DNA of 64,000 nt, from positions 3,596,001-3,660,000 of the forward strand of contig NZ_JPUX01000001.1 of the NCBI RefSeq assembly GCF_000738675.1, in the 5' to 3' direction. The notes under the pieces were generated by a model. The model had not been told where the DNA came from. It saw nothing but the letters and a program-made list of their open reading frames with translations, and did no database searches. The stretch comes from Serratia nematodiphila DZ0503SBS1. GTDB lineage: Bacteria; Pseudomonadota; Gammaproteobacteria; Enterobacterales; Enterobacteriaceae. This document shows positions 56,435 through 64,000 of the stretch, in pieces; within the stretch, counting starts at the first letter, position 1; the number at the start of each line of letters is the position of its first letter. The position numbers were made by a program, and so were the translations under genes.

Positions 56435-57484
56435 TCAACCGAAATTGGCGGACGAAATATGCCAGCTCGCTATTGGCGGGTGCCGGCGTTGAGCGGCAAC
56501 ACCGGCACCCGCCAAAGCGAACAGCAGACCGATGCCACCGCCCAGCAACACATTGACCACCCTTTCTGCGGCGATCGACGGCGCTTTTCCGGCAATCACC
56601 AACGCGCAGGCGATGCAGGCGCAACGGGCGCCAAACCCCAAGGTATAACGATGAAAAGACACCAGGGTGAGCATCGTCACCACGCTCAGCAGTTCATAAC
56701 CCACATTGCCATGCGGCATGAGGCTGCCCAGCAAAATACCGACGGGCACCCCCAGCAATGCGCCTGACGCACGCTGGCGGAGTTTGTTGCGCGTACCGGC
56801 CATATCGCCGCTGATCACGCTGACGGCCGACCAGATCACCCATTGCCCGTAATCGAGGTGTTGCCACTCAACGATCGCCGCCGACAGTGCAACGGCACAA
56901 CTTACGGCGAGCAAAGCCTCGCCGCAGGCCACGCGAGCGCCAAGCTCATCGCTGCGGCGCAGCTGGAGATAATGATGCAGGCTGTCACTCGTCGACAACC
57001 ACACTAGCCGCCGGTGCTCCGCCAATGCAAGCATCAGCACCGGCAAGACGGCTGCCTCCAGAAAAGGGAGCAGCGCCCAGCCGCATTGGGCTAATGGCGC
57101 GCCGGCGCCACCTTCAGCGGTTTCACACGCCAGATAAAGAGCCGGAATAAAAATAAAATTCCCCAGGGATCGCAGCTTGCCGCCGAACGCGGAGATCCCA
57201 ACCGCCGCCGCCGCTGCCAACACGCACGCCAAAATGAAGATGACCGGCGTGTGCATGGCGCACAGCAGCGCCATAAAGAGCAGCAGCAATGCCGCCGCAT
57301 GCAGCGCCACGCCGAGCGGCGCCAGTTCAAGACGCTCGCAAACGACAAACAGCGATATGGTGACCACCGAAGCCTTCAGCCAGTTGGCATTGCCTGTCGC
57401 CAGGCTCAGGGCCAGCAACGGCGCCAACACCCATGCTCCCCGTCGCAGCTGACGCCAGGCGATTTCTTCACGCAGCAGCTTCAC
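56435..57484 (-). CDS. FUSC-type aromatic acid exporter-like membrane protein
   Basis: 349 residues from a GTG at 57484 that overlaps the upstream TGA. About ten hydrophobic segments in two groups; HLDYGQWVIWSAVSVISGDMAGTRNKLRQRASGALLGVPVGILLG is the characteristic FUSC stretch. Shorter than AaeB and without its large cytoplasmic domain. Coupled to an isochorismatase-like gene, so export of an aromatic or heterocyclic acid is a reasonable guess. Confidence 0.8.
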   Translation of the reverse strand: MKLLREEIAWRQLRRGAWVLAPLLALSLATGNANWLKASVVTISLFVVCERLELAPLGVALHAAALLLLFMALLCAMHTPVIFILACVLAAAAAVGISAFGGKLRSLGNFIFIPALYLACETAEGGAGAPLAQCGWALLPFLEAAVLPVLMLALAEHRRLVWLSTSDSLHHYLQLRRSDELGARVACGEALLAVSCAVALSAAIVEWQHLDYGQWVIWSAVSVISGDMAGTRNKLRQRASGALLGVPVGILLGSLMPHGNVGYELLSVVTMLTLVSFHRYTLGFGARCACIACALVIAGKAPSIAAERVVNVLLGGGIGLLFALAGAGVAAQRRHPPIASWHISSANFG

Positions 57485-58053
57485 AATGCGCTCAGCTGTT
57501 CCAGCGTGACGATATCGGCAATAGTGGCAAGCGTTTCCATTGAGATCCGGTGCTCTTCCGCCGTGGCCGCCGCGCAAGCCTCTTCCAGTATCAGCACCTG
57601 ATAATCGCGATCGTGCGCGTCGCGCGCCGTCGCCTGTACCGCCCAGGTGCTGCTGACCCCACAGATCACCAACCGTTCAATGCGGCGGGCGCGCAGCGTC
57701 GCATCCAGATTGGTGCCATAAAACGCGCTGACGCGCGGTTTTACGATGGTTAACTCCCCCAAATCAGACGCTAAATCAGGATGAAAATCCGTGCCCGGCT
57801 GGCCCAGTGCGATAGCGCCAAATTGATGCGCCTGCCCAAACATCCGCGAGTATTTGGGTTGATCGACATAGCCGGCCGCGAAACCGACTTTAACCAATAT
57901 GCGCAGCCAATCCTTGCGCTGCGCGAGAGACAATGCGCTATTTGCCCGCGCGATAGCATCGCGCTCAATGACCTGCTGCGCCGAGCGCGCAATTTTTCCT
58001 TCCGGGTGGGAGATATCCACGATGTAATCCAGAGCGATCAGTGCGGTATTCAT
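57481..58053 (-). CDS. Isochorismatase-like hydrolase lacking the nucleophile cysteine
   Basis: 190 residues. The fold is clear: ALIALDYIVD with D9, VKPRVSAFYGT with K105 and LVICGVSSTWAVQATARDAHDRDY. In active cysteine hydrolases the last motif reads TxxCV; here the position is alanine (A138, TWAV). Loss of the nucleophile is known in true isochorismate lyases such as EntB and PhzD, where it is Gly or Ala. So this may be a lyase-type member or a non-catalytic one. It is the first gene of the pair with the FUSC protein. Confidence 0.85.
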   Translation of the reverse strand: MNTALIALDYIVDISHPEGKIARSAQQVIERDAIARANSALSLAQRKDWLRILVKVGFAAGYVDQPKYSRMFGQAHQFGAIALGQPGTDFHPDLASDLGELTIVKPRVSAFYGTNLDATLRARRIERLVICGVSSTWAVQATARDAHDRDYQVLILEEACAAATAEEHRISMETLATIADIVTLEQLSAL

Positions 58054-58308
58054 AGAAAGCGTCTCCTTGCCGCCGACACGGCGAAATGGGTAGAGAGAGT
58101 GTGGCGCCGCCGAATTGTTGAGCGGCTTGGTGGAGTAGCTTAAAATAAATATCTATGATAATATAGCTATTAATTTATAGCTAAATGTAACAACGCCGCC
58201 GACGGGCTTTACGTTTTCTCACGCATTTCCCCCGCGCCGGCCAGTTCGCGGTGTTATTATTATCTTGCTTAACAAATCCCTCCAAATTCAAAGTGGTACG
58301 ACAAGTCG

Positions 58309-59508
58309 ATGGAAGCGTGGAAAGTCAATCTGATCTCGGTCTGGCTCGGGTGTTTCTTCACCGGGCTGGCGATGAGCCAAATCCTCCCTTTTCTGCCGCT
58401 GTACGTCGAACAGCTCGGCGTCAGCGATCATCAATCCCTCAGCCTGTGGTCCGGGCTGGTGTTCAGCGGCACCTTTTTGGTCTCGGCGGTGGTGTCGCCG
58501 CTGTGGGGCAGCCTCGCCGACCGCAAAGGCCGCAAGCTGATGCTGCTGCGCGCTTCGCTGGGCATGGCGATCGTCATCGCCCTGCAGGGGCTGGCCACCA
58601 ACGTCTGGCAGCTGTTCGCGCTGCGCGCCCTGATGGGGCTGACGTCCGGCTATATTCCCAACGCCATGGCGCTGGTCGCCTCGCAGGCGCCGCGCGATAA
58701 AAGCGGCTGGGCGCTGGGCACGCTCTCTACCGGGCAGATCTCCGGCGTGATCGCCGGGCCGCTGCTGGGCGGGCTGATGGCCGACCATTTGGGGCTGCGG
58801 GTGGTGTTTTTTGTCACCGCCGGGCTGATGTTCGTCAGCTTCCTGGTGACGCTGTTCCTGATTAAAGAACGGCGCATCACGGTGAAAAAAGCGGATCAGC
58901 TGAGCGGCAAGGCGGTGTTCCGTTCGCTGCCTTATCCGACGCTGATCGTCACCCTGTTCGTTTGTACCCTGATGATCCAGCTGGCTAACTCCTCCATCAG
59001 CCCGATCCTGACGCTGTTCATCCGCGAACTGTCGGGCGACGTCAGCAATATCGCCTTTGTCAGCGGCATGATCGCCGCCGTGCCCGGCATTGCGGCGCTG
59101 ATCTCGGCACCACGCCTCGGGCGGCTCGGCGATCGCATCGGCACCGCGCGCATCCTGATCGCCGCGCTGCTGTTCACCACCGGCCTGTTCGCCGTGATGG
59201 CCTGGGTGAATACGCCGCTGCAGCTGGGCATTCTGCGCTTCCTGCTGGGGTTCGCCGACGGCGCGCTGATGCCGGCGGTGCAGGCGCTGCTGCTGAAGTA
59301 TTCCTCCGATCAGGTGACCGGGCGCATCTTCGGCTATAACCAATCCTTTATGTACCTGGGCAACGTGGTTGGCCCGCTGCTGGGATCGGGCATTTCGGCG
59401 ATGATGGGGTTCCGCTGGGTGTTCGCCGTCACGGCGGTATTGGTGCTTTGCAATGCGCTGCAGCTGCGGCATCAGTTCAAAAAAGTGGAAAATCAACGCG
59501 CGGGATAA
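58309..59508 (+). CDS. mdtG: MdtG, MFS multidrug efflux protein
   Basis: 399 residues, about twelve hydrophobic segments. [25 protein letters not shown] (A-motif), [25 protein letters not shown] (C-motif), [19 protein letters not shown] and [24 protein letters not shown] match E. coli MdtG closely. It exports fosfomycin and some hydrophobic compounds in E. coli and is under MarA/SoxS control there; I did not identify a marbox. Inner membrane. Confidence 0.93.
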   Translation: MEAWKVNLISVWLGCFFTGLAMSQILPFLPLYVEQLGVSDHQSLSLWSGLVFSGTFLVSAVVSPLWGSLADRKGRKLMLLRASLGMAIVIALQGLATNVWQLFALRALMGLTSGYIPNAMALVASQAPRDKSGWALGTLSTGQISGVIAGPLLGGLMADHLGLRVVFFVTAGLMFVSFLVTLFLIKERRITVKKADQLSGKAVFRSLPYPTLIVTLFVCTLMIQLANSSISPILTLFIRELSGDVSNIAFVSGMIAAVPGIAALISAPRLGRLGDRIGTARILIAALLFTTGLFAVMAWVNTPLQLGILRFLLGFADGALMPAVQALLLKYSSDQVTGRIFGYNQSFMYLGNVVGPLLGSGISAMMGFRWVFAVTAVLVLCNALQLRHQFKKVENQRAG

Positions 59509-59653
59509 CGAGGAATGTGGGGAAACGCCTCAAGCAGTGGCGGGACAATGACGCCCATCAACCGTACCACCACTGCCAAAGGCGGCCGTAGCCTACTCGA
59601 CGCGGCGGTCATTTCCTATTTATGTAAGTAAATAAAGTGTTGCGGGCATGTAG

Positions 59654-59673
59654 AGGGCCGCCGCAGCGGCCCT
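59654..59673. terminator. Hairpin between mdtG and the SnoaL-like gene
   Basis: AGGGCCGC / GCGGCCCT, perfect 8-base stem with a 4-base loop, just after the stop of the minus-strand gene. T-run poor on both sides. Confidence 0.5.
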
Positions 59674-59679
59674 TGCGGA

Positions 59680-60171
59680 TCAGAACATGGTATTGTCATT
59701 GGCCGATTTTTCCGGCACATCCTGATTGACGTCCCAATGCTCGGTGATTTTACCCTGATCGTTCACCCGATAAATATCCACGCTGGCGGTGCCGCGATCC
59801 TGCGGATTATTTTGGTATTGGACGTGAACGTAGACCAGATCGCCGTTGACCGCGCTGCGGTATATTTTGGCGCTGTACTGCGGATTGTCTTTGAAGGTCT
59901 GGCTGAAGAAATCCAGGAACGGCTTGATGCCGTCGCCGACGAACGGGTTATGCTGCTTGTAGTTCTCCACAATCAGCTTTTGCGCCACGCTGATGTCATG
60001 ACGGTTGAAAAAGCCCGCATACAGATCTTCCACCACCTTCAGCTTCTGCTGGGCATGATGATAACCGCCCTTGCCGGCCGATTTGTAAGACGCCGCCTGA
60101 TCCGTTGACAGCGCCGGGTAACTCGCCAGCAAACCGCCGACGATCGCACAGGTGATCAATGCCTTTTTCAT
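59680..60171 (-). CDS. Exported SnoaL-like (NTF2-fold) protein
   Basis: 163 residues. Signal peptide MKKALITCAIVGGLLASYPALS. The mature protein has the SnoaL pattern: VVEDLYAGFFNRHDISVAQKLIVENYKQHNPFVGDG, then DLVYVHVQ and RVNDQGKITEHWDVNQDVPE. Members of this exported group are abundant but uncharacterised; catalysis is not proven. It is the second gene of a pair with the MoaF-like gene, 9 bases apart, and so shares its Fur-like control. Confidence 0.85.
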   Translation of the reverse strand: MKKALITCAIVGGLLASYPALSTDQAASYKSAGKGGYHHAQQKLKVVEDLYAGFFNRHDISVAQKLIVENYKQHNPFVGDGIKPFLDFFSQTFKDNPQYSAKIYRSAVNGDLVYVHVQYQNNPQDRGTASVDIYRVNDQGKITEHWDVNQDVPEKSANDNTMF

Positions 60172-60180
60172 AACTGCTCC

Positions 60181-60633
60181 TTAGTTTCCTGAGTGACCTA
60201 CGATTTTCAGCTCCCCTTTCAGATGGGTGAAGCTGCCGTCCCTGGCGGCGATGTTGGTGTATACCTCGCCGCGCTCAAAGTCCTCGACATGCGTCACGTT
60301 GTCGCCGGACTGTGGTTCATGCCAATAGACCATGTAGACCTTCGGCCGAATCTCCACCGCGGTGTACTGCACGGTATCGGTGATGCCCTGCGACGCTTCG
60401 CCGATACCGGTGAAGGTCATGGTCTTGTCATCGGTAAAATCCAGCTTGAAGGCGAAATCGCCGAAGGTCACCTGCACCACTTTACCGACCGCAATAAACT
60501 GCCCGTGTTTTTCCGTCATCGTCGCCGCCTTACTGTTTGTCAGGGTGGTTTGCGCCGCCAAAGCGGCAGGCAATGCCAGGGGGAAAGTCAGGGCTATCGC
60601 CAGCGCGATGCCCGTTCGTTTCACTGTTTTCAT
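60181..60633 (-). CDS. Exported MoaF-like protein
   Basis: 150 residues. Signal peptide to about AALAAQ. The mature part FKLDFTDDKTMTFTGIGE, DTVQYTAVEIRPKVYMVYWHEPQSGDNVTHVEDFERGEVYTNIA matches the lipocalin-like MoaF domain named from the Klebsiella moa operon. Its function is unknown. The start has AAGGAGAAGGAA upstream and a Fur-box-like site 24 bases before it. First gene of a two-gene operon. Confidence 0.82.
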   Translation of the reverse strand: MKTVKRTGIALAIALTFPLALPAALAAQTTLTNSKAATMTEKHGQFIAVGKVVQVTFGDFAFKLDFTDDKTMTFTGIGEASQGITDTVQYTAVEIRPKVYMVYWHEPQSGDNVTHVEDFERGEVYTNIAARDGSFTHLKGELKIVGHSGN

Positions 60634-60943
60634 CGTTCCTTCTCCTTTCCGTGGTTGAAAACGAGAATCATTATTATTTCTTAACGGTTGGCGGAAATAT
60701 AAGAATAATCTCTATTCCTATCAGGTACCTGGCGGCGAAAAAAGCGGGCGAAAAATCGCCGTAAAATGGCATGGCAATAGCGCGTTCTGGCCATTGGTTT
60801 TTACGCAATGAACGGAATTACTGCTTTCAGAAAGGGAAACCACTCGGGGATTTGATGGGTCTATAGCGCAGATCGCTTTAAGCTAATGCGTATTTATTCT
60901 TAAGCCGCCCGCCGCAGGGAAACGGCGGCGAACGGCGTGGCGT
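60634..60943. other. Gap between the moaF-like operon and a VOC gene
   Basis: 310 bases without a gene. It contains the Fur-like site (60657-60675) near the moaF-like start and AT-rich promoter-like DNA; beyond about 60720 I see nothing assignable. Confidence 0.5.
60657..60675 (-). promoter_or_regulatory. Fur-box-like site upstream of the moaF-like operon
   Basis: Read on the minus strand, 14 of 19 positions match the Fur consensus, with ATAATGAT intact in the first arm. It lies 24 bases before the start codon at 60633, where bound Fur would block transcription. Confidence 0.45.
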
Positions 60944-61378
60944 TTAACGCAGCCAGGGCGTATAGGTGACGCCAACCAGCAACCCTTCCGGGCTGAGCAA
61001 ACGGGTAACGCTTTGCCCCCACGGCTCTTCACGATTGGCGACCAGCAGCCGATAACCGCGATCGACCAGCCCCTGGGTGGCGGCCGCCATGTCGGCCACG
61101 TCGAACTCGATCCATGCCTGCGGCACCGCGAGATCCGCCGGCCAGCGATCGTCGCCAAAGCAGGACTGCGCCGCCTGCGCCAGCGGCCACAGGGCGAAGT
61201 GTTTCACCCCGTCCAGCGCGCCCTGCTCGGCCAGCAGATAGGTTTCGTTGCCCGGCATCGGCTTGAGCGGCAACCCCAGCGCCTCGACATAAAACGCCTT
61301 GCTCTCGTCGCTCTCACGCGTGATCGGCCCGAATCCGGCGACGAACAACACGCCCAGCCCGGCAAATGGTTGATCCAT
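60944..61378 (-). CDS. VOC-family (glyoxalase-like) protein
   Basis: 144 residues, GGGAG before the ATG. LFVAGFGPITRESDESKAFYVEALGLPLK opens a VOC domain, and AWIEFDVADMAAATQGLVDRGYRLLVANREEPWGQSVTRLLSPEGLLVGVTYTPWL is the second half, with a glutamate and histidine pattern incomplete for metal binding. It is 18 bases after an AraC-type regulator on the same strand, so the two are likely one operon. Substrate unknown. Confidence 0.83.
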   Translation of the reverse strand: MDQPFAGLGVLFVAGFGPITRESDESKAFYVEALGLPLKPMPGNETYLLAEQGALDGVKHFALWPLAQAAQSCFGDDRWPADLAVPQAWIEFDVADMAAATQGLVDRGYRLLVANREEPWGQSVTRLLSPEGLLVGVTYTPWLR

Positions 61379-61396
61379 GCTTGCACTCCCTTCCGG

Positions 61397-62266
61397 TTAG
61401 CGCCCCTGCCGCACCTGCAGCGGAGCAAATCCATAGGCCGCCTTGAAGCGGTTGCTGAAATGGCTGGCGGAGCTGAAGCCGCACGCCAGCGCGATCTCGG
61501 TGATCGGCTGTTGGCTGTGCCGCAACAGCTGTTCCGCCCGCTGCAGCCGCGCGCGCATCACAAACTGGTGCGGCGCCAGGCCGGTCGAATGTTTGAACAT
61601 GCGGGCAAAATGGTATTCGCTCAACCCGGCCTGCGCCGCCAGATCGGCCAACAACAAAGGCCGATCCAGGTGGCTTGCGATATATTCCCGCACCCGCCTG
61701 GCTACCGCGGGAGCCAGGCCGCCGCGCGCCGCCGGCAGCTTCCACTGCAGCTGGCTGTAGCGCTGGATCAGGTGCGACATCAGCAGGTTCGAGGCGCTGC
61801 TGAGCGCCAGCAGGTTGGCGCTGTCCCGCCAGTCGCAGTTGAGCAAAAACTGACGATACAGCAGCGTGATCTGCGGATCTTCGCCGAAGCTGCGTTGCTC
61901 CACGTTGATCGCCGCCGGGCTGCGATCCCAGGTTTGCTCCGCCAACTGCCGCAGATGGTCATCGGTGCAGTACAGATGCACGAATGACAGATCGCTGCGC
62001 ACATCCCAGGTGGAAGCGTACTGGCGCGGCATGATGCAGAAGCGATCCGGCCCGCCGCCGTTGCGCCAGCCGCCCGGCACCTGCTGGTAGCACTCATAGC
62101 CGTCGGCGACGTACAGGCTCAGGGTATGGTGGTCGGCGCTTTCCTGCGTGACGCGATCGTTGCAGTTAGACCAGGCCGCCAGCTCCACGCCGGTGCCCAG
62201 CAGCACGCTGCCGTGCAGCCGCGCCTTGTGCTCACGCAGTGTTTCAAACGCCTGATAGTTGGACAT
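61397..62266 (-). CDS. AraC-family transcriptional regulator
   Basis: 289 residues from the ATG at 62266 (MSNYQAFETLREHKARLHGS); the frame is open far upstream without resemblance. The N-terminal 170 residues are a cupin-like sensor; the C-terminal domain has two helix-turn-helices, LLLADLAAQAGLSEYHFARMFKHSTGLAPHQFV and ITEIALACGFSSASHFSNRFKAAYGFAPLQVR. It probably controls the downstream VOC gene, the divergent EamA gene, or both. Confidence 0.9.
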   Translation of the reverse strand: MSNYQAFETLREHKARLHGSVLLGTGVELAAWSNCNDRVTQESADHHTLSLYVADGYECYQQVPGGWRNGGGPDRFCIMPRQYASTWDVRSDLSFVHLYCTDDHLRQLAEQTWDRSPAAINVEQRSFGEDPQITLLYRQFLLNCDWRDSANLLALSSASNLLMSHLIQRYSQLQWKLPAARGGLAPAVARRVREYIASHLDRPLLLADLAAQAGLSEYHFARMFKHSTGLAPHQFVMRARLQRAEQLLRHSQQPITEIALACGFSSASHFSNRFKAAYGFAPLQVRQGR

Positions 62267-62444
62267 CGCCGGCCCCGTTGTTCGACATGCTGACAGTGTA
62301 AAGAGTGGCGCCGCGGCATGCCAGCGGCCGCCCCGCGCTTTTGGCAAAAAAAGCGCAAGAATATGCAACTGGGCGCAAAGCGCTGCAAGCGCCGCCGCGC
62401 GCCAAAGCGGATACTGCGCCATCGGTTTTTTCGGAGTGAATAGA

Positions 62445-63362
62445 ATGAATGCGCTGTTGTACCTCGCCGTGGTGCTGATTTGGGGCACCACCTGGATAGC
62501 GATTACCCTGCAACAGGAAGGCCCGGTGGCCATTCCCGTGTCGATCGCTTACCGCTTCGCCATTTCCGCCGCGGTGATGTTCGCCGTGCTGTTGCTAACG
62601 CGCCGCCTGCGCCGCATCGCCCCGCGCGATCATCTGTTCTGCGTGCTGCAGGGCTGCTGCGTGTTCGGTTTCAACTTCTTCTGCTTTTACCATGCGGCGG
62701 CTTATATCAGCAGCGGGCTGGAATCGGTGATCTTCTCGATGGCGGTGCTGTTCAACGCCCTCAACAGCCTGCTGTTCTTCCGCCAGCGCCCCAGCCCCAA
62801 CCTGCTGCCGGCGGCGCTGCTGGGGTTGACCGGCATCGTGGCGCTGTTCTGGCAAGATCTGGCCGCCACCCGCATGGCGCCGGAGCTGCTTAAAGGCATC
62901 GGCCTGAGCGCGCTCGGCACCTACGGCTTCTCGCTGGGCAATATGATCAGCGCGCGCCATCAGCGCCGCGGGCTGGATATTTTTTCCACCAATACCTATG
63001 CCATGACCTACGGCGCGATGCTGATGGCGCTGATCGCCCTGGCGCAGGGCGCATCGTTCCAGATGGAATACAGCAGCCGCTATATCGGATCCCTGTTGTA
63101 TTTGGCGATCTTCGGATCGGTGATCGCCTTCGCCGCCTACTTCAGCCTGCTCGGCCGCATCGGCGCCGGCGCGGCGGCCTACAGCACCCTGCTGTTCCCG
63201 CTGGTGGCGCTGACCATCTCAACGATTTACGAAGGCTACCAGTGGCACTTCAACGCCGTGCTGGGCCTGTGCCTGATTTTGCTGGGCAACCTGGTGATGT
63301 TCGCCAAGCCGGGGCTGAAGTGGCGACGGGCGGGCATCTCAAAACAAAACTCAACCCTTTGA
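62445..63362 (+). CDS. EamA-family (DMT) transporter
   Basis: 305 residues from the ATG at 62445 with GGAG nine bases upstream. About ten hydrophobic segments in two EamA repeats; the N terminus LYLAVVLIWGTTWIAITLQQ is the typical opening and GAAAYSTLLFPLVALTISTIYEGYQWHFNAVLGLCLILLGN the typical end. It exports amino acids or other metabolites; substrate unknown. Divergent from the AraC gene. Confidence 0.88.
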   Translation: MNALLYLAVVLIWGTTWIAITLQQEGPVAIPVSIAYRFAISAAVMFAVLLLTRRLRRIAPRDHLFCVLQGCCVFGFNFFCFYHAAAYISSGLESVIFSMAVLFNALNSLLFFRQRPSPNLLPAALLGLTGIVALFWQDLAATRMAPELLKGIGLSALGTYGFSLGNMISARHQRRGLDIFSTNTYAMTYGAMLMALIALAQGASFQMEYSSRYIGSLLYLAIFGSVIAFAAYFSLLGRIGAGAAAYSTLLFPLVALTISTIYEGYQWHFNAVLGLCLILLGNLVMFAKPGLKWRRAGISKQNSTL

Positions 63363-63416
63363 AGCCATTGGCGAATATCGTTATTATCAGGTTTTGTTGA
63401 TAACGGATGATGGCCA

Positions 63417-64000
63417 ATGCTCAGAAGTGATGATGTGACACCCCGCGCCTACCAACAGGTGGACGTTTTCACCGCCACGCCACTGCAGGGCAATCCCGTG
63501 GCGGTGGTGCTGGAAGCCGAAGGGCTGAACGACGCGCAGATGCTGGCATTGGCCCGTTGGACCAACCTTTCGGAAACCACCTTTGTGCTTAAACCGACGC
63601 ACCCGGCGGCGGATTATAAGGTGCGCATTTTCACCACCGAAAAAGAGCTGCCCTTCGCCGGCCACCCAACGCTGGGCACCGCCCACGCCCTGCTGGAAGC
63701 CGGGTTGACGCCTAAACGCCCTGGAACGATGATGCAGGAATGCGGCGTCGGCCTGGTGGCGGTCAATATCCTGCCGGAAGGTACATTGGCGTTCGCCGCG
63801 CCCGAAGTAGAGTTCCGCCCCATGGCGGCCGAGGAAACCGAACGGCTGACGGCCGCTTTACGGCCTGCAGTGATTGCAGCAACCCCCCTGCCGGTGATTG
63901 CCGAGATGGGTATTCGCTGGCTGATGGTGCGCCTGCCGGACGCGCAGTCCTGCCTGGCGGTAACGCCGGATCAGGCCACGATTAAACAGCTGCAAACCGC
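63417..64000 (+). CDS. PhzF-family isomerase (3' end outside window)
   Basis: The ATG at 63417 gives MLRSDDVTPRAYQQVDVFTATPLQGNPVAVVLEAEGLND, the standard PhzF opening; NLSETTFVL carries the glutamate that is catalytic in PhzF, and PFAGHPTLGTAHALLEAG is a family signature. About 194 of some 290 residues are in the window. Members catalyse isomerisation or epimerisation of small metabolites; no phenazine genes are seen, so the substrate is unknown. Confidence 0.88.
   Translation, partial: MLRSDDVTPRAYQQVDVFTATPLQGNPVAVVLEAEGLNDAQMLALARWTNLSETTFVLKPTHPAADYKVRIFTTEKELPFAGHPTLGTAHALLEAGLTPKRPGTMMQECGVGLVAVNILPEGTLAFAAPEVEFRPMAAEETERLTAALRPAVIAATPLPVIAEMGIRWLMVRLPDAQSCLAVTPDQATIKQLQT

Noticed and set aside
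58288..59496. 402-codon minus-strand frame
   Set aside because: Antisense shadow of mdtG.

Overview
The window is chromosomal DNA from a gamma-proteobacterium of the Enterobacterales. A Serratia marcescens-like species is most likely. The support is high-GC coding sequence, a pqq cluster, a serralysin-type protease next to its inhibitor, AldB/AdhP fermentation enzymes, OsmB and MdtG. This is inferred from protein resemblance read by eye; no database search was made. I see no rRNA, tRNA, CRISPR array, insertion sequence or prophage.

Layout. 1-3704: 3' part of a pyrroloquinoline quinone operon (pqqD, pqqE, pqqF). 3862-5714: serralysin-like metalloprotease and its periplasmic inhibitor, followed by about 900 bases of AT-richer, almost gene-free DNA with a strong Fur-box match. 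6663-8768: GGDEF/EAL protein. 9046-16041: a tightly packed cluster of two glycosyltransferases, a HemN-like radical SAM enzyme, two paralogous two-domain proteins of unknown function and an MFS exporter, preceded by a perfect CRP-type palindrome. I cannot match it to a known pathway and it is the best candidate for an undescribed system. 16072-18332: MFS transporter and amino-acid-type binding protein. 18386-23030: a frameshifted sigma-54 activator, aldB with a good -24/-12 promoter, and adhP. 23228-26749: sulfide detoxification (sulfide:quinone oxidoreductase diverging from Blh and a TauE-type permease) around a palindromic operator candidate. 26877-40468: small redox protein, LysR/MFS pairs, YqhA, a stand-alone FabZ-like dehydratase, a spermidine-synthase-like protein, VOC and DHFR-like proteins, a DeoR/oxidoreductase pair, an esterase and a beta-lactamase-like/MFS pair.

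40694-45947: a five-gene operon with the gene content of the Bacillus yxe locus (MmgE/PrpD protein, FMN monooxygenase, three-part ABC importer), suggesting uptake and breakdown of S-(2-succino)cysteine or a similar thioether. 45987-51556: small membrane protein, Rrf2 regulator, DUF427 protein, OsmB, chemoreceptor, porin and SRPBCC protein. 51563-55314: a side-by-side pair of PBP3-like and PBP2-like transpeptidase paralogs. 55609-64000: small membrane protein with a perfect CRP site, MarR, FUSC and isochorismatase-like genes, mdtG, a Fur-box-preceded moaF-like/SnoaL pair, an AraC/VOC pair, an EamA transporter and a PhzF-family gene cut by the window end.

Most genes are metabolic or transport accessory functions arranged as small operons with divergent regulators. 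Starts were moved from the longest open frame where a ribosome binding site and family length favoured a later codon; each case is stated.
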